Shown one piece after another: positions 17,927 through 27,667 of a stretch of 64,000 bases of DNA. The stretch is from the NCBI RefSeq assembly GCF_013839525.1, contig NZ_JACDIS010000007.1:222826-286825 (forward strand). The letters are read 5' to 3'. The notes below the pieces were generated by a model. The model had not been told where the DNA came from. It saw only the letters and a list, made by a program, of their open reading frames with translations, and did no database searches. How positions within the stretch are numbered: the first letter of the stretch is position 1; each line of letters starts with the position of its first letter. This DNA is from Chthonobacter rhizosphaerae (GTDB taxonomy: Bacteria > Pseudomonadota > Alphaproteobacteria > Rhizobiales > Pleomorphomonadaceae). Position numbers and translations under genes: made by a program.

Positions 17927-20748
17927 TGGGCCTTCCGCTCAGCTTCGCGGCGCCCTGGGTGCTCGCCGGCCTCCTGGCTCTTCCGGTGCTCTGGTGGCTC
18001 CTGCGCGTGACCCCGCCGCGCCCGAGCCTCGTCACCTTCCCGCCTCTCCGGCTCCTGCGCGACGTGCGCGTGGAAGAGGAGACGCCCGCGCGCACGCCCT
18101 GGTGGCTCACGCTTCTCCGCCTCCTTCTCGCCGCCCTGGTGATCTTCGCCCTCGCCGGGCCGACCTTCCGACCGGCCGCCGACCGGCTGACCGGCACCGG
18201 CCCGGTCTGGCTCCTGGTCGACAACGGCTATTCCGCCGGCCCCGACTGGGAGGCGCGCCGCGCCACCGCCGAGAGCGTGATCACCAATGCCGCCGACGCG
18301 GACCGCCCGGTGCTCGTGGTCGGCACGGCGGACGGCCTTTCCCGCGAGATCGGCGCCGCCAACCCCGGCGACGCCCGCTCGAGGCTCGCGGCCCTGTCGC
18401 CGCGCGGCTGGTCGCCGGACCACGGCGCTCTCACGCCGGCGCTCACCCGGGCCGCCGAAGTAGCGGCGCCCGGCGACGTGGTCTGGATCGCCGAGCCGGT
18501 GGACGACGGCTCCGGCGCCGCCTTCGCGGCCACGCTCCGCGACCTCGCCCCCGGCGCGGCGCTCACGGTCGCCGGCGCCGACTCCCCGCCGCCCGTCGCC
18601 ACCGTGACGGTCGCCCACGACGCCGAGGGCATCGCCGCCACGGTCAAGCGCATCGATGCGGCGGCGACCGCCGGCGGCTCCGTCCGGGCGGTGGATCGTC
18701 GCGGCACCCTGCTCGACGAACAGCCGTTCGCCTTCGAGGGCGACGCCCTGGAGGCGACCGTCGGCTTCCGCCTGCCGCTCGAACTGCGCAACGAGATCGC
18801 CCGCATCGAGGTGGTCGGTGGCGACAGCGCCGCCGGCGTCCAGCTGCTCGACGACCGCTGGCGGCGGCGCACCGTGGGCCTCATCTCCGGCGCCACCGCC
18901 GACCGCGCCCAGCCGCTCCTGTCGCCGACCTACTACCTGACCCGCGCCCTCTCTCCCTTCGCGGACATCCGGGAGCCGCGCTCGCCGGCGGTGGACGCGG
19001 CCGTGAAGGCCTACGTCGAGGAAGGCATCGCCGCCATCGTGATGGCCGACGTGGGCACGCTCACCGGCGAGACCGCCACGGCGGTGGAGACCTTCGTGGA
19101 GAACGGCGGCGTCCTCATCCGCTTCGCCGGCCCGCGCCTCGCCGCCGGCGAGGACGAGCTGGTGCCCGTTCCGCTCCGGCGCGGCGGCCGCACCCTCGGC
19201 GGCTCCCTCTCCTGGGAGGAGCCGCAGGCCCTGGCGGCCTTCTCCGAGACGGGCCCGTTCTCCGACGTGGCGGTGCCGGGCGACGTGTCGGTGGAGCGTC
19301 AGGTGCTCGCCGAGCCCTCGCCCGACCTCGACGCCAGCACCTGGGCGACGCTCGCCGACGGCACGCCGCTGGTCACCGCCCGGGCGGTCGGCGCCGGCTG
19401 GCTCGTGCTCTTCCACGTGACGGCCGACACCACCTGGTCGAACCTTCCGATCTCCGGCGCATTCGTCGAGATGCTTCGCCGCACCGTCGCCCTCGGGCAG
19501 GCGGGCGGCGTGGTGACGGGCGAGCGCACCGTCACCACCGAGGCGCTCCTCGCGCCTCTGTCGGTGCTCGACGGCCGCGGCCGCCTCACCTCGCCGCCGT
19601 CCGACGTGCGCGGCATCCCGTCCACCGCCTTCGGGTCGGTGACGGCGAGCCGCGAGACGCCGCCCGGCCTCTACGGCACCGACGACGCCTTCCGAGCGGT
19701 GAACCTGATGCGCCCCGATACGCCCTTTGCTCGTCTCGACCTGTCCGGACTGACCGGCGCCACCCGGGCGCCGCTCTCCACCGACACCGGCGTGCCGCTG
19801 GAGCCCTGGCTCTTCTCGCTGGCCTTCCTGCTCCTCGTGGTGGACGCCATCGCGGTGCTGGTCCTCGTCGGCGGCATCGGGGCGCTGCTCCGGCGCAGGC
19901 CGGCCGCCGCGGCCGCCTTCGCTCTCGCGGTGGGCCTGTCGGCGGTCGCGCCCCAGGATGCCCGCGCCCAGGGGCTCGCCCCGGAGGACCAAGCGATCGT
20001 GGACGCGGTGTCGGTCACCCGCCTCGCCTACATCCGCACCGGCGACAGCGAGGTGGACGAGACGAGCAGGCTCGGCCTCTGGGCCCTCACCCGCTTCCTC
20101 GCCGCCCGCACGGCCCTCGAGGGCGGCGAGCCGGTGGGTCTCGACCCGGAGAAGGACGAGCTCAGCTTCTTCCCGCTGATCTACTGGCCGATCGACACGT
20201 CCACCCTGCCGCCGACGCCCGCCGCCATGGCGCGGATCGACGCCTTCATGAAGACCGGCGGCACCGTGCTCTTCGACACGCGCGACCAGTTCTCCAATCT
20301 CCAGGGCGGGTCGACCCCCTCCTCCGAACGCCTGCGGGACATGCTCTCCACGCTCGACGTGCCGGCGCTCGAACCCGTGCCGCCCGACCACGTGCTGACC
20401 AAGGCCTTCTACCTGATGACCGATTTCCCGGGCCGCTACGTGGGCAGTCCCCTGTGGGTGGAGGCGTCCGCGTCGGCCGAGGCGGAAGCCGCGGCCGAGG
20501 GCGGCGACATCCGGCCGGTGCGGACCGGCGACGGCGTGTCGCCCATCCTGATCACCGGCAACGACTTCGCCGGCGCCTGGGCGGCCGACGATGCCGGCCA
20601 GTTCCTCTACCCGGTGGTGCCGGGCGAACCCCGCCAGCGCGAGTTCGCGCTGCGGGCCGGGGTCAACATCGTCATGTACAGCCTGACGGGCAACTACAAG
20701 GCCGATCAGGTCCACGTCCCGGCCCTCCTCGAGCGGCTCGGCCAGTAG
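17923..20748 (+). CDS. BatA-like membrane protein with C-terminal DUF4159
   Basis: A 941-residue protein. The first 80 residues form the BatA/aerotolerance N-terminal module with two helices (WVLAGLLALPVLWWLL and TLLRLLLAALVIFALAG) and the PRPSLVTFPPLRLL motif between them. A large extracytoplasmic region follows, then a helix near residues 630-655, a signal-like stretch ending QDARAQG at about 685, and a C-terminal DUF4159 domain (YIRTGDSEVDETSRLGL, GGTVLFDTRDQ) that resembles a glutamine-amidotransferase-like fold. It likely assembles with the MoxR, DUF58 and next VWA proteins at the membrane. The start overlaps the DUF58 gene by four bases. Confidence 0.92.
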   Translation: MMGLPLSFAAPWVLAGLLALPVLWWLLRVTPPRPSLVTFPPLRLLRDVRVEEETPARTPWWLTLLRLLLAALVIFALAGPTFRPAADRLTGTGPVWLLVDNGYSAGPDWEARRATAESVITNAADADRPVLVVGTADGLSREIGAANPGDARSRLAALSPRGWSPDHGALTPALTRAAEVAAPGDVVWIAEPVDDGSGAAFAATLRDLAPGAALTVAGADSPPPVATVTVAHDAEGIAATVKRIDAAATAGGSVRAVDRRGTLLDEQPFAFEGDALEATVGFRLPLELRNEIARIEVVGGDSAAGVQLLDDRWRRRTVGLISGATADRAQPLLSPTYYLTRALSPFADIREPRSPAVDAAVKAYVEEGIAAIVMADVGTLTGETATAVETFVENGGVLIRFAGPRLAAGEDELVPVPLRRGGRTLGGSLSWEEPQALAAFSETGPFSDVAVPGDVSVERQVLAEPSPDLDASTWATLADGTPLVTARAVGAGWLVLFHVTADTTWSNLPISGAFVEMLRRTVALGQAGGVVTGERTVTTEALLAPLSVLDGRGRLTSPPSDVRGIPSTAFGSVTASRETPPGLYGTDDAFRAVNLMRPDTPFARLDLSGLTGATRAPLSTDTGVPLEPWLFSLAFLLLVVDAIAVLVLVGGIGALLRRRPAAAAAFALAVGLSAVAPQDARAQGLAPEDQAIVDAVSVTRLAYIRTGDSEVDETSRLGLWALTRFLAARTALEGGEPVGLDPEKDELSFFPLIYWPIDTSTLPPTPAAMARIDAFMKTGGTVLFDTRDQFSNLQGGSTPSSERLRDMLSTLDVPALEPVPPDHVLTKAFYLMTDFPGRYVGSPLWVEASASAEAEAAAEGGDIRPVRTGDGVSPILITGNDFAGAWAADDAGQFLYPVVPGEPRQREFALRAGVNIVMYSLTGNYKADQVHVPALLERLGQ

Positions 20749-20772
20749 TCGGACACATAGGAACACGCGCCC

Positions 20773-22848
20773 TTGGCCTGGTCCCTCGCCTTCGATCCCT
20801 TCCTGCCCTGGTGGGCGCTGGCCGTGCTCGGCCTGATCGCCCTCGGGCTCGTCGCCTTCGGCGCGGTCCGGCGGATCCGCGGCGCGCTGCTGCGCGGCCT
20901 CGTCTTCCTCGCTCTCCTCGCCGCTCTCGCCGATCCGTCCCTGGTGCGCGAGGAACGGGCGCCGCTCGAAAGCGTGGTCGCCGTGGTGGCGGACCGGTCC
21001 GCGTCCCAGGACGTGGAGACGCGTCGGGAGGACACGGACGCCGCGGTGGCGGCCGTCACCGACCGGCTCCGCCGCCTGCCGGGCCTCGACGTGCGCGTGG
21101 TCGAGACCCAGCCGACCTCCGGCGACGGCACCACGCTGTTCACCGACGTCTCCCGCGCCCTCGCCGACGTTCCGCCAGACCGGGTGGCCGGCATCATCGC
21201 GGTCACGGACGGCGAGGTGCACGACGTGCCGGAGGACCGGGCGAAGCTCGGGTTCGACGCCCCGGTCCACGCGTTGATCACCGGCCACACGGACGAGATC
21301 GACCGGCGCATGGCGCTCGTCTCCGCCCCGAAGTTCGGCCTCGTGGACAGCACCCAGACCCTCCGCGTCCGCATCGACGACCAGGGCGCCGGCGCCGGCA
21401 CCCGCCCGCCCGCCACCGTCGTGATCAAGCGCGACGGCGAGGAACTCGCCCGCCAGCAGGTGGCGCCCGGCGCGGAATTCTCGGTGGACGTGGAGATCGC
21501 CCATGGCGGCCCGAACATCTTCGAGATCGAGACGCCGGTCATCGAGAGCGAGCTCTCACCGATCAACAACAAGGCCGTCGCCGTGGTGGAAGGCATCCGG
21601 GAGAACCTCCGGGTGCTCCTCGTGTCCGGCGAGCCGCATGCCGGCGAGCGCACCTGGCGCAACCTCCTGAAGTCGGACGCCTCGGTGGACCTCGTCCACT
21701 TCACCATCCTGCGCCCGCCGGAGAAGCAGGACGGCACGCCCATCAACGAACTCTCGCTGATCGCCTTCCCGACCCGAGAGCTGTTCGCCACCAAGATCGA
21801 CGAGTTCGACCTCATCATCTTCGACCGCTACCAGCGGCGCGGCGTGCTGCCGCTCATCTATTTCGACAACATCGCCCGCTACGTGTCGGAGGGCGGCGCG
21901 GTGCTGATCGCCGCCGGTCCGGACGGCGAAAGCAACGACAGCGTCTACGACACGCCGCTCGCCCCCACCCTGCCGGCTCGCCCCACCGGCACCACGGTGG
22001 AACTGCCCTTCAAGGCCGACGTCACCGACATCGGCGAGCGCCATCCGGTCACCCGCGACCTGCCCGGGTCGGAGGCCTCTCCCCCCGCCTGGTCGCGCTG
22101 GTTCCGGCTGATCGACGCGGTCGCCGAGCGCGGCGAGACCATCATGAACGGGCCGGACGACAAGCCGCTGCTCGTCCTCTCCCGCGAGGGCGAGGGCCGC
22201 GTCGCCATGCTCCTGTCGGATCAGGTCTGGCTCTGGGCGCGCAACTTCGAAGGCGGCGGCCCCCACGTGCCGCTCCTGCGCCGGCTCGCCCATTGGCTTA
22301 TGAAGGAACCGGACCTGGAGGAGGAGACGCTGCGCCTGCGCGCGGAGGCCGGCGACCTGATCGTGGAGCGCCAAACCCTGGAGGACGCCGTCGCGCCGGT
22401 CCGGGTGACCATGCCCAACGGCGAGGTCCGCGAAACGCCGCTGACCGAGGCCGAGCCCGGCCTCTTCCGCGCCGCCATCGACGAGGCGCCGTTCGGCCTC
22501 TATCAGGCGACCGACGGCGAGCGCACCGCCCTCGCCCACGTCGGGCCGACGGATCCTAAGGAATACCGCTCGCTCCTCTCCACCACCGCCCTCCTGGAGC
22601 CGATCGCCGAGGCGACCGGCGGCACGGTGCAGCGGCTGAAGGAGGGCGCCGGCGACGACCCCGCCATCCCGCGCGTGGTGCCCCAGCGCGGCGGCAGCAC
22701 GTTCGGCGGCGCCGGCTGGCTCGGCCTCGACATGACCGACGCCTACGAGGTCACCGGCATCGAGCGCACCCGGCTGTTCGCCGGCTTCATCGGGCTCGCC
22801 CTCTTCCTGGCCGCCCTCGGCACCACCTGGTGGCGCGAAGGCCGCTGA
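20773..22848 (+). CDS. membrane protein with VWA-type and amidotransferase-like domains
   Basis: A 691-residue protein closing the MoxR cluster. Two N-terminal helices (LAVLGLIALGLVAFGAV and LRGLVFLALLAALAD) precede a VWA-like domain with DRSAS (DxSxS metal site) and VTDGEVHD, a beta-rich middle, a glutamine-amidotransferase-like region from about residue 270, and a C-terminal helix (AGFIGLALFLAALGTTW). TTG at 20773 is the only early start: a stop precedes it in frame at 20758-20760, and AGGAA lies about 11 bases upstream. Its role beside BatA/DUF4159 is presumed structural; no experiment on this family is known to me. Confidence 0.88.
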   Translation: MAWSLAFDPFLPWWALAVLGLIALGLVAFGAVRRIRGALLRGLVFLALLAALADPSLVREERAPLESVVAVVADRSASQDVETRREDTDAAVAAVTDRLRRLPGLDVRVVETQPTSGDGTTLFTDVSRALADVPPDRVAGIIAVTDGEVHDVPEDRAKLGFDAPVHALITGHTDEIDRRMALVSAPKFGLVDSTQTLRVRIDDQGAGAGTRPPATVVIKRDGEELARQQVAPGAEFSVDVEIAHGGPNIFEIETPVIESELSPINNKAVAVVEGIRENLRVLLVSGEPHAGERTWRNLLKSDASVDLVHFTILRPPEKQDGTPINELSLIAFPTRELFATKIDEFDLIIFDRYQRRGVLPLIYFDNIARYVSEGGAVLIAAGPDGESNDSVYDTPLAPTLPARPTGTTVELPFKADVTDIGERHPVTRDLPGSEASPPAWSRWFRLIDAVAERGETIMNGPDDKPLLVLSREGEGRVAMLLSDQVWLWARNFEGGGPHVPLLRRLAHWLMKEPDLEEETLRLRAEAGDLIVERQTLEDAVAPVRVTMPNGEVRETPLTEAEPGLFRAAIDEAPFGLYQATDGERTALAHVGPTDPKEYRSLLSTTALLEPIAEATGGTVQRLKEGAGDDPAIPRVVPQRGGSTFGGAGWLGLDMTDAYEVTGIERTRLFAGFIGLALFLAALGTTWWREGR

Positions 22849-22866
22849 CCGGATCGGGACCGGTCG

Positions 22867-23418
22867 TCAGGCGCCGCCTCGGGCCTTCCCGTGAAGGCCC
22901 TCGCTGGCGCCTGCAACCAGTTCGGCGATGAGCAGCCGGGCGGGGTCCACCGGCCCCGGCATCTCCACCGCGCCGGGCGGAACGACCCGGAAGCCGAACG
23001 GCCAATAGTAGGACAGGTCGCCGACCAGAAGCACCAGCCGGTGCCCGGCGACCCGCGCCGCCTCCATGGAGCGGCGCATCAGCGTCTTGCCGACGCCGAG
23101 GTTCTTCAACTCCGGCCGCACGCAGAGCGGTCCGAGCAGAAGCGCCGGCGTCTCGCCGATCCGGATCGGCGTCAGGCGCACCGCCCCGACCAGATCCTCG
23201 CCCTTGAAGGCCACCAGGCTGAAGTCCGGGTCGTGCGGCACGCCTTCGCGCAGCCGGAAAGCCGTGCGGGCGAAGCGCCCCGGACCGAACACGGCCGCAT
23301 GGAGACCCTCCACGGCGTCCGCGTCCGCCGAGCGTTCCGGGCGGATCACGAGGGAATTCAGGAAGGCGTTGACGGGCAGCGGCTGGGCGGGCAGATCGGC
23401 AGGCATGGTCGCGGTCAT
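22867..23418 (-). CDS. GNAT family N-acetyltransferase (YhbS-like)
   Basis: A 183-residue acetyltransferase. The fold is marked by IRPERSADADAVEGLHAAVF, the ALLLGPLCVRPELKNLGVGK stretch, which includes the acetyl-CoA pyrophosphate loop (NLGVGKTL), and LVLLVGDLSYYWPFGF, which matches the YhbS-like subgroup (YYxxFGF). The acceptor is unknown. ATG at 23418 (MTATMPADL) is used; the frame is open further upstream through a low-quality arginine-rich stretch. It faces the MoxR cluster tail to tail, ending 18 bases after it. Confidence 0.88.
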   Translation of the reverse strand: MTATMPADLPAQPLPVNAFLNSLVIRPERSADADAVEGLHAAVFGPGRFARTAFRLREGVPHDPDFSLVAFKGEDLVGAVRLTPIRIGETPALLLGPLCVRPELKNLGVGKTLMRRSMEAARVAGHRLVLLVGDLSYYWPFGFRVVPPGAVEMPGPVDPARLLIAELVAGASEGLHGKARGGA

Positions 23419-23688
23419 GAGGCGGCTCGACGGTGGTCTGTGGCGAACGGGCAATCCCCCGCGCCACCCGCCCGTCGCCGCCGCGGACCGGCGGTCAGGC
23501 GAAGCGGACAGTGCGCGCGGCGGCACGGCGGCTGAAGGCCGCTTCCGTCCGTCGTCGTCGCAGGTCCGCGCGAAGAGCCATGGCGTGTCGCTCTGAAAGC
23601 CGAAGCGGCCCATGGGGGCCGCCCGGAAAGAGGCTCGCGTTTAGCACGCGGCAAAGGTCGCGGCAAGGCGGCCGGAGGCGCCGCCGGC

Positions 23689-24165
23689 TCACCACAGGTG
23701 GGACGGCTCCGCCAGGCCGAGATATTCTTCGACCCGCCGCCGCGATCCGGTGGACGTCTCCGCCGGCAGGTCGGCCAGCGGGAAGAAGCGCGCCTCCAGG
23801 ATCTCGCGGTTCGGCACGAAGGCGGACGGCTGGCGCCACTCCGCCACGTGGTAGACGGCCACGTGGTCGCGGCCCGCCATGGCCTTGTTGAAGTAGACGC
23901 CCATCAGGCGGAACGGCCCGAGCGCTTCGATACCGGCCTCCTCAGCGAGTTCGCGCGCCACCGCTTCGGCCGCCGTCTCGCCCGGGTCCACCGCCCCGCC
24001 CGGCAGGTGCCAGCCCGGCACGTAGGAATGGCGGACCAGGAGCACGCCTCCGTTCGCGTCCGTCACGAAACCGCGGATCCCGAACGTCACCCCCTTGGTG
24101 ACCCGAAGCACCAGCGACTGCACACGTCTTAGGCTGGGTTCGAGGCTGGCGGGGACTGGAGACAT
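23689..24165 (-). CDS. NUDIX hydrolase (MutT-like)
   Basis: A 158-residue NUDIX protein. The box GGAVDPGETAAEAVARELAE continuing EAGI matches GX5EX7REUXEEXGU fully, so it should hydrolyse a nucleoside diphosphate linked to another moiety. The rest (GIRGFVTDANGGVLLVRHSY, FFPLADLPAETS) is typical of short MutT-like proteins and gives no substrate. GAGG five bases before ATG 24165 favours that start over the GTG at 24171. Confidence 0.88.
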   Translation of the reverse strand: MSPVPASLEPSLRRVQSLVLRVTKGVTFGIRGFVTDANGGVLLVRHSYVPGWHLPGGAVDPGETAAEAVARELAEEAGIEALGPFRLMGVYFNKAMAGRDHVAVYHVAEWRQPSAFVPNREILEARFFPLADLPAETSTGSRRRVEEYLGLAEPSHLW

Positions 24166-24774
24166 GGGCACCTCAAGGCTTTCAGTAGGTTCTGATTAAA
24201 AACCGGTCAGAATGATCATGCGGTAGGCGCAGATCAGCCCCGCTCGCGGGCACGTGGCGACTGACGGCTCAGGATGCTATTTCTACGGAGCGCGGACGAC
24301 TGTTTTGTGGCGCGTCCGTTCATCCACACAAGCATCAACACCACACGCAAGGTCATCATGTTTAGCCTGTTCAGCCGTCGCGGCAACCGGTCCCCGCGTT
24401 TCCAGTGGGCGCCCGCCGTGGACGTGACCAACCCCCGCATCGTCGCAACGCTCCTCGCCCTGTCCGCTCGCTGACGCGAATCCCGCCCGCTGACGGGCAT
24501 GCTCCGGCGCATGCTCGCGGGGCCGGGCCCCTCTCCTTCCACGATGCGGCGTCCAAGACGCGGGCGGTGGCCGCCGGACCAGGCAGGTCGGCGGGAGCCA
24601 CCGCCTCCCCGTAGGCTCCGCCGTTCGGGTCCACCCGGGCCCGAGCACCGATCCGAACCGCGGGACGGATCCGACCGCGGACACTCGGTCGGCCGGGTCC
24701 GGATCGACCTCACGTCCGCGACGGCACCCATGTCGGGCTTGCCGCACCGGGCGTGGTTTTGTAGGGCTCGGGGC
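24166..24774. other. gap upstream of the NUDIX and phosphoesterase genes
   Basis: Six hundred bases with no firm gene. AT-rich sequence at 24180-24215 (GGTTCTGATTAAAAACCGG) is a plausible promoter for the NUDIX gene. The 24358-24474 frame is the only coding candidate. Nothing notable is seen from 24480 to 24774. Confidence 0.45.
24358..24474 (+). CDS. possible 38-residue peptide
   Basis: ATG at 24358 has AAGG at 24348-24351, six bases upstream, and opens a short frame MFSLFSRRGNRSPRF... ending LLALSAR. The N-terminus is hydrophobic then basic. In a genome this GC-rich short open frames are common by chance, and nothing is recognised, so this is only a candidate. Confidence 0.25.
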   Translation: MFSLFSRRGNRSPRFQWAPAVDVTNPRIVATLLALSAR

Positions 24775-25674
24775 ATGTTCCGTCTCGCCCACCTGTCCGA
24801 CCCGCACATCGGGCCGCTTCCCGCCGCCTCGGTCGCCGACCTCGCGTCGAAGCGGCTCCTCGGCTACATCAACTGGCATCGCAACCGCGCTGTCGCCATG
24901 CGGGGCGACCTCCTCAGCCGCCTCGTGGACGCCGTGAAGGCGGAAGCGCCGGACCATGTGGCCGTGACCGGCGACCTGGTGAACATCGCGCTGCCGGCCG
25001 AGCTGGAACCCGCCACCCGCTTTCTCCAGTCCATCGGGCACGGCAGCGACGTCTCGGTCGTGCCGGGCAACCACGACGCCTATGTTCCCGGCGCGCTGAT
25101 GAAGGCGACCGAAGCCTGGCGGGCCTACATGCAGGGCGACGGCGACCCGGGTGCGCCCAACTGGCCCTTCGTGCGCAAGCGCGGCGAGGTGGCGCTCGTC
25201 GGCGTCTCCACAGCCCGGGCGTCCGGCCCCTTCATGGCGACCGGCCACGTGTCCGTCCCCCAGGCGACGCTGCTCGCCGAGCGGCTGGAGGCGCTCGGCC
25301 GGGAAGGCTTCTGCCGGGTGGTTCTCATCCACCATCCGCCGATCCGTGGCTCCACGGACTGGCACAAACGCCTCATCGGCGGCAGCCGCGTGCGCGCGGC
25401 CGTCCGTCAGAGCGGGGCCGAACTCGTCCTGCACGGCCACACCCATCTCGCCACGCGCATGGAGATCGAGGGGCCGCGCGGCCCGGTGCCGGTCATCGGC
25501 GTGCCGTCCGCCAGCCAGGAGCCGGGCGGCCCGAAGCCCGGGTCGGGCTACAACCTGTTCGAGATCGAGCGGCGGAACGCCGGCTGGCGCATCGGCCTTC
25601 GCGAGCATCGGGTGCTGAGGCCCGGCGGCGACTTCGTGGAGATCGGCGGCGGCCGGTGGGACATCGCCGCCTGA
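24775..25674 (+). CDS. metallophosphoesterase (calcineurin-like, CpdA-type)
   Basis: A 299-residue phosphoesterase. All metal-binding blocks are present: HLSDPHIG (DxH) near the start, VTGDLVN, VVPGNHD, IHHPPI and LHGHTH. Members of this class hydrolyse phosphodiesters, with cyclic AMP (CpdA) as the best-known target, but specificity cannot be read from sequence. ATG 24775 is the family start (MFRLAHLSDPHIGP). It is transcribed away from the NUDIX gene and faces the gene at 25703-26317 tail to tail. Confidence 0.92.
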   Translation: MFRLAHLSDPHIGPLPAASVADLASKRLLGYINWHRNRAVAMRGDLLSRLVDAVKAEAPDHVAVTGDLVNIALPAELEPATRFLQSIGHGSDVSVVPGNHDAYVPGALMKATEAWRAYMQGDGDPGAPNWPFVRKRGEVALVGVSTARASGPFMATGHVSVPQATLLAERLEALGREGFCRVVLIHHPPIRGSTDWHKRLIGGSRVRAAVRQSGAELVLHGHTHLATRMEIEGPRGPVPVIGVPSASQEPGGPKPGSGYNLFEIERRNAGWRIGLREHRVLRPGGDFVEIGGGRWDIAA

Positions 25675-25702
25675 CCGCCTCCTTGCCCGGCCGGACCTCT
25701 CG

Positions 25703-26317
25703 TCAGGTGAGGAACCACGCGTAGGCGAACAGCGCCGCCACGCCGGCCGCAAGGCCGAACAGGAACGCGATCAGCGCCCAGATCAGCGTCGACCCGCCGG
25801 ATCGGGCGCCGTCCGGCGCCTGCTCCCGCGGCCGGACCGTCAGGTCGGGACGGGTCGCCGACGCCATGGCGGCCGCGCCCATCTTGCGCAGCAGGAAGTC
25901 GCTCTCCAGCGCCCGCTCGCGCTCCACCACGCGCTCGGCGATATAGTCGGTCACGCTGTCCGCCATCGCCTGCGGGTCGCCCGTCTCGACCAGCACCACC
26001 CGCCCGAGACGGGTGTCCTTCAGGAGGCGATAGGTCCGGCGGTCGCGGCCGATCACCACGTGGGTGGTCGGGTCGATCCAGAAGCGGGGCGGTTGCCCGG
26101 CGTCCAGGCGGCAGATGAAATAGCCGTCGTCCGCCGGAATGTCGGCGAACACGCCGGCCAACTCCTCGGCCAGCATGCCGAGCCGGGCCTTCTCCGCATC
26201 GTGAAGGTCCGCCACCGCGTCGAGGCGCTCCGTGTCGGCGATGCGGACGCGGCGGATCGCATCGGTCAGCTTGCGCACGTTCGGCGCCGAGGTGCTATTG
26301 CCGAGCTGGTCGCTCAT
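25703..26317 (-). CDS. conserved hypothetical protein with C-terminal membrane anchor
   Basis: A 204-residue protein. The first 150 residues are soluble and mostly helical, including a PPRFWIDPTTHVVIGRDRR segment and an ERVVERERALESDFLLRKMG helix. A single hydrophobic helix (LIWALIAFLFGLAAGVAALF) lies at the extreme C-terminus, so the protein is probably tail-anchored with its body in the cytoplasm. The start at 26317 (MSDQLGNSTSAPN) is chosen because the upstream open frame is arginine-rich. I recognise no characterised family. Confidence 0.75.
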   Translation of the reverse strand: MSDQLGNSTSAPNVRKLTDAIRRVRIADTERLDAVADLHDAEKARLGMLAEELAGVFADIPADDGYFICRLDAGQPPRFWIDPTTHVVIGRDRRTYRLLKDTRLGRVVLVETGDPQAMADSVTDYIAERVVERERALESDFLLRKMGAAAMASATRPDLTVRPREQAPDGARSGGSTLIWALIAFLFGLAAGVAALFAYAWFLT

Positions 26318-26514
26318 GGCCCGTCTCCCGATCTGGCCACCTGGTTCTGGCCTGTCGGCCGTCGTTCCCCCGTGGTCCGGCGGCGGCGAGCCGCGCCGGG
26401 ACAGGAAGGCGCGCGGCCATCGTCCGCCAGCAGTAAACCAAAGCTTAACGGATCGCTTCGGCTTTTTTAAGTCGCCGAACGAGGGGGCCCGCCACGGGCG
26501 CGCAGGTCGGCCGG

Positions 26515-27264
26515 TCAGACCGCGCGGTTGCGGTCGACGGACGCCTGGATGTCCGAATAGCTCATCCGGATGATTGTAGTGATCAGCTCCCGCGCCATCG
26601 GGCCGTTCCTGTCGTGGATCGCGTCGAGGACGCCGGCGTGCGACATCACGATCTCGTCGAACACGCCGTCCACGCCGAACTTTTCCAGTCGGCTCTCCCA
26701 CGAGAGCGAAAGGCGCAGCACCGATTCGATCAGCGTGCCGAGGGATCGCACCAGCGGGTTGTCGCTGGCGTCCAGCACCGCCTGGTGGAACGACAGGATG
26801 CCCTCGACCATGCCGTCCTGGGTCGCCGAGCGTTGCATGAGGGCGAGTGCCTGGGCGAGGCTGCGCAGATGCCGCTCCGTCCGCCGGTCCGCCGCCATCG
26901 CGGCGGCCTCGGGCTCCACCAGGAGACGCAGCTCGAACAGGGATTTCAGAAAGGTCTCGTTGACCGGCTCCTCTAGGTGCCAGGACAGCACGTCCTGGTC
27001 GAGAATGTTCCACTGGCCCCGGAGACGGACGCGGGTGCCGATCTTCGGGCGCGAGTTGGTCAGCCCCTTGGCGGCGAGGATCCGGAACGCCTCGCGAACC
27101 GCGGTGCGCGACACGCGATAGCGGTCCGCCAACGCCACCTCGGTCGGCAGCAGGTCGCCTTCCTTGTAATCGCCACGCACAATCTGAAGGCCGATGGCGT
27201 GAGCGATCTGCTCGTGTAGATTGCGTCTCACCCGGCCTTTCGGCAGGCTGTCTGAAAAGTACAT
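26515..27264 (-). CDS. GntR/FadR-family transcriptional regulator
   Basis: A 249-residue regulator. The winged helix has the GntR signature GDYKEGDLLPTEVALADRYR followed by VSRTAVREAFRILAAKGL, and the C-terminal FCD domain has the acidic/histidine ligand set in EPEAAAMAA, LSFHQAVLDAS and MSHAGVLDAI. FCD regulators usually respond to sugar acids or other carboxylates. Start ATG 27264 (MYFSDSLPKGRV). It is downstream of, and on the same strand as, the oxidoreductase and sugar transporter genes, separated by about 400 bases that probably hold its own promoter, and it is a candidate regulator of that locus. Confidence 0.92.
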   Translation of the reverse strand: MYFSDSLPKGRVRRNLHEQIAHAIGLQIVRGDYKEGDLLPTEVALADRYRVSRTAVREAFRILAAKGLTNSRPKIGTRVRLRGQWNILDQDVLSWHLEEPVNETFLKSLFELRLLVEPEAAAMAADRRTERHLRSLAQALALMQRSATQDGMVEGILSFHQAVLDASDNPLVRSLGTLIESVLRLSLSWESRLEKFGVDGVFDEIVMSHAGVLDAIHDRNGPMARELITTIIRMSYSDIQASVDRNRAV

Positions 27265-27667
27265 CGCGCCCGCTCGCCCCCTTGGCAACTCGGGTCCGGC
27301 CGCTGGGAATGCGAGTACGGCGGGAAGCCCTTTGCGGCGTTGTACACCGGCATGTTTGCCACTGGAAAATAGGCTGCGGTCACTAAAATGCAATCGGCAT
27401 CTGCGCGAAGGAAATACCGTCGAACCGCGCACATCTTCGCAGATTATGTCATTTGTGTTGAGAGTCGGTCGAGGCAACCCTGCGATAAAGCGTTGAGGCC
27501 GCTGCTTTTTTCCTGAGCCGGTAGAGCGTCCAGGGCCGGCGGGGCGATCCTGATCAAGATTTGCAAAAGTCGATCTTTCTCCCCCGGTTTTCTACGATCA
27601 GCGGTTTTGACGCAGTCCGATGCGGGGATCCGCCGCCCGAATCGCCGCCGACGGCCTCTTCCGGCAC
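27265..27667. other. non-coding gap upstream of the GntR gene
   Basis: No gene is seen. The stretch 27340-27470 is clearly more AT-rich than its surroundings and should contain the regulator's promoter. TTGTACA at about 27339-27345 is a weak candidate GntR half-site; no full palindrome was found. Confidence 0.45.

Noticed and set aside
17752..21504. A very long open frame on the minus strand opposite the MoxR/BatA genes
   Set aside because: It is an antisense shadow of well-recognised plus-strand proteins, with arginine-, glycine- and histidine-rich low-information sequence and no domain.
24358..24474. Firm call of a small gene here
   Set aside because: Only a modest ribosome site and no homologue recognised; kept as a low-confidence candidate.
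27339..27345. TTGTACA as the GntR operator
   Set aside because: Only a short six-base palindrome without a second half-site at the expected spacing.
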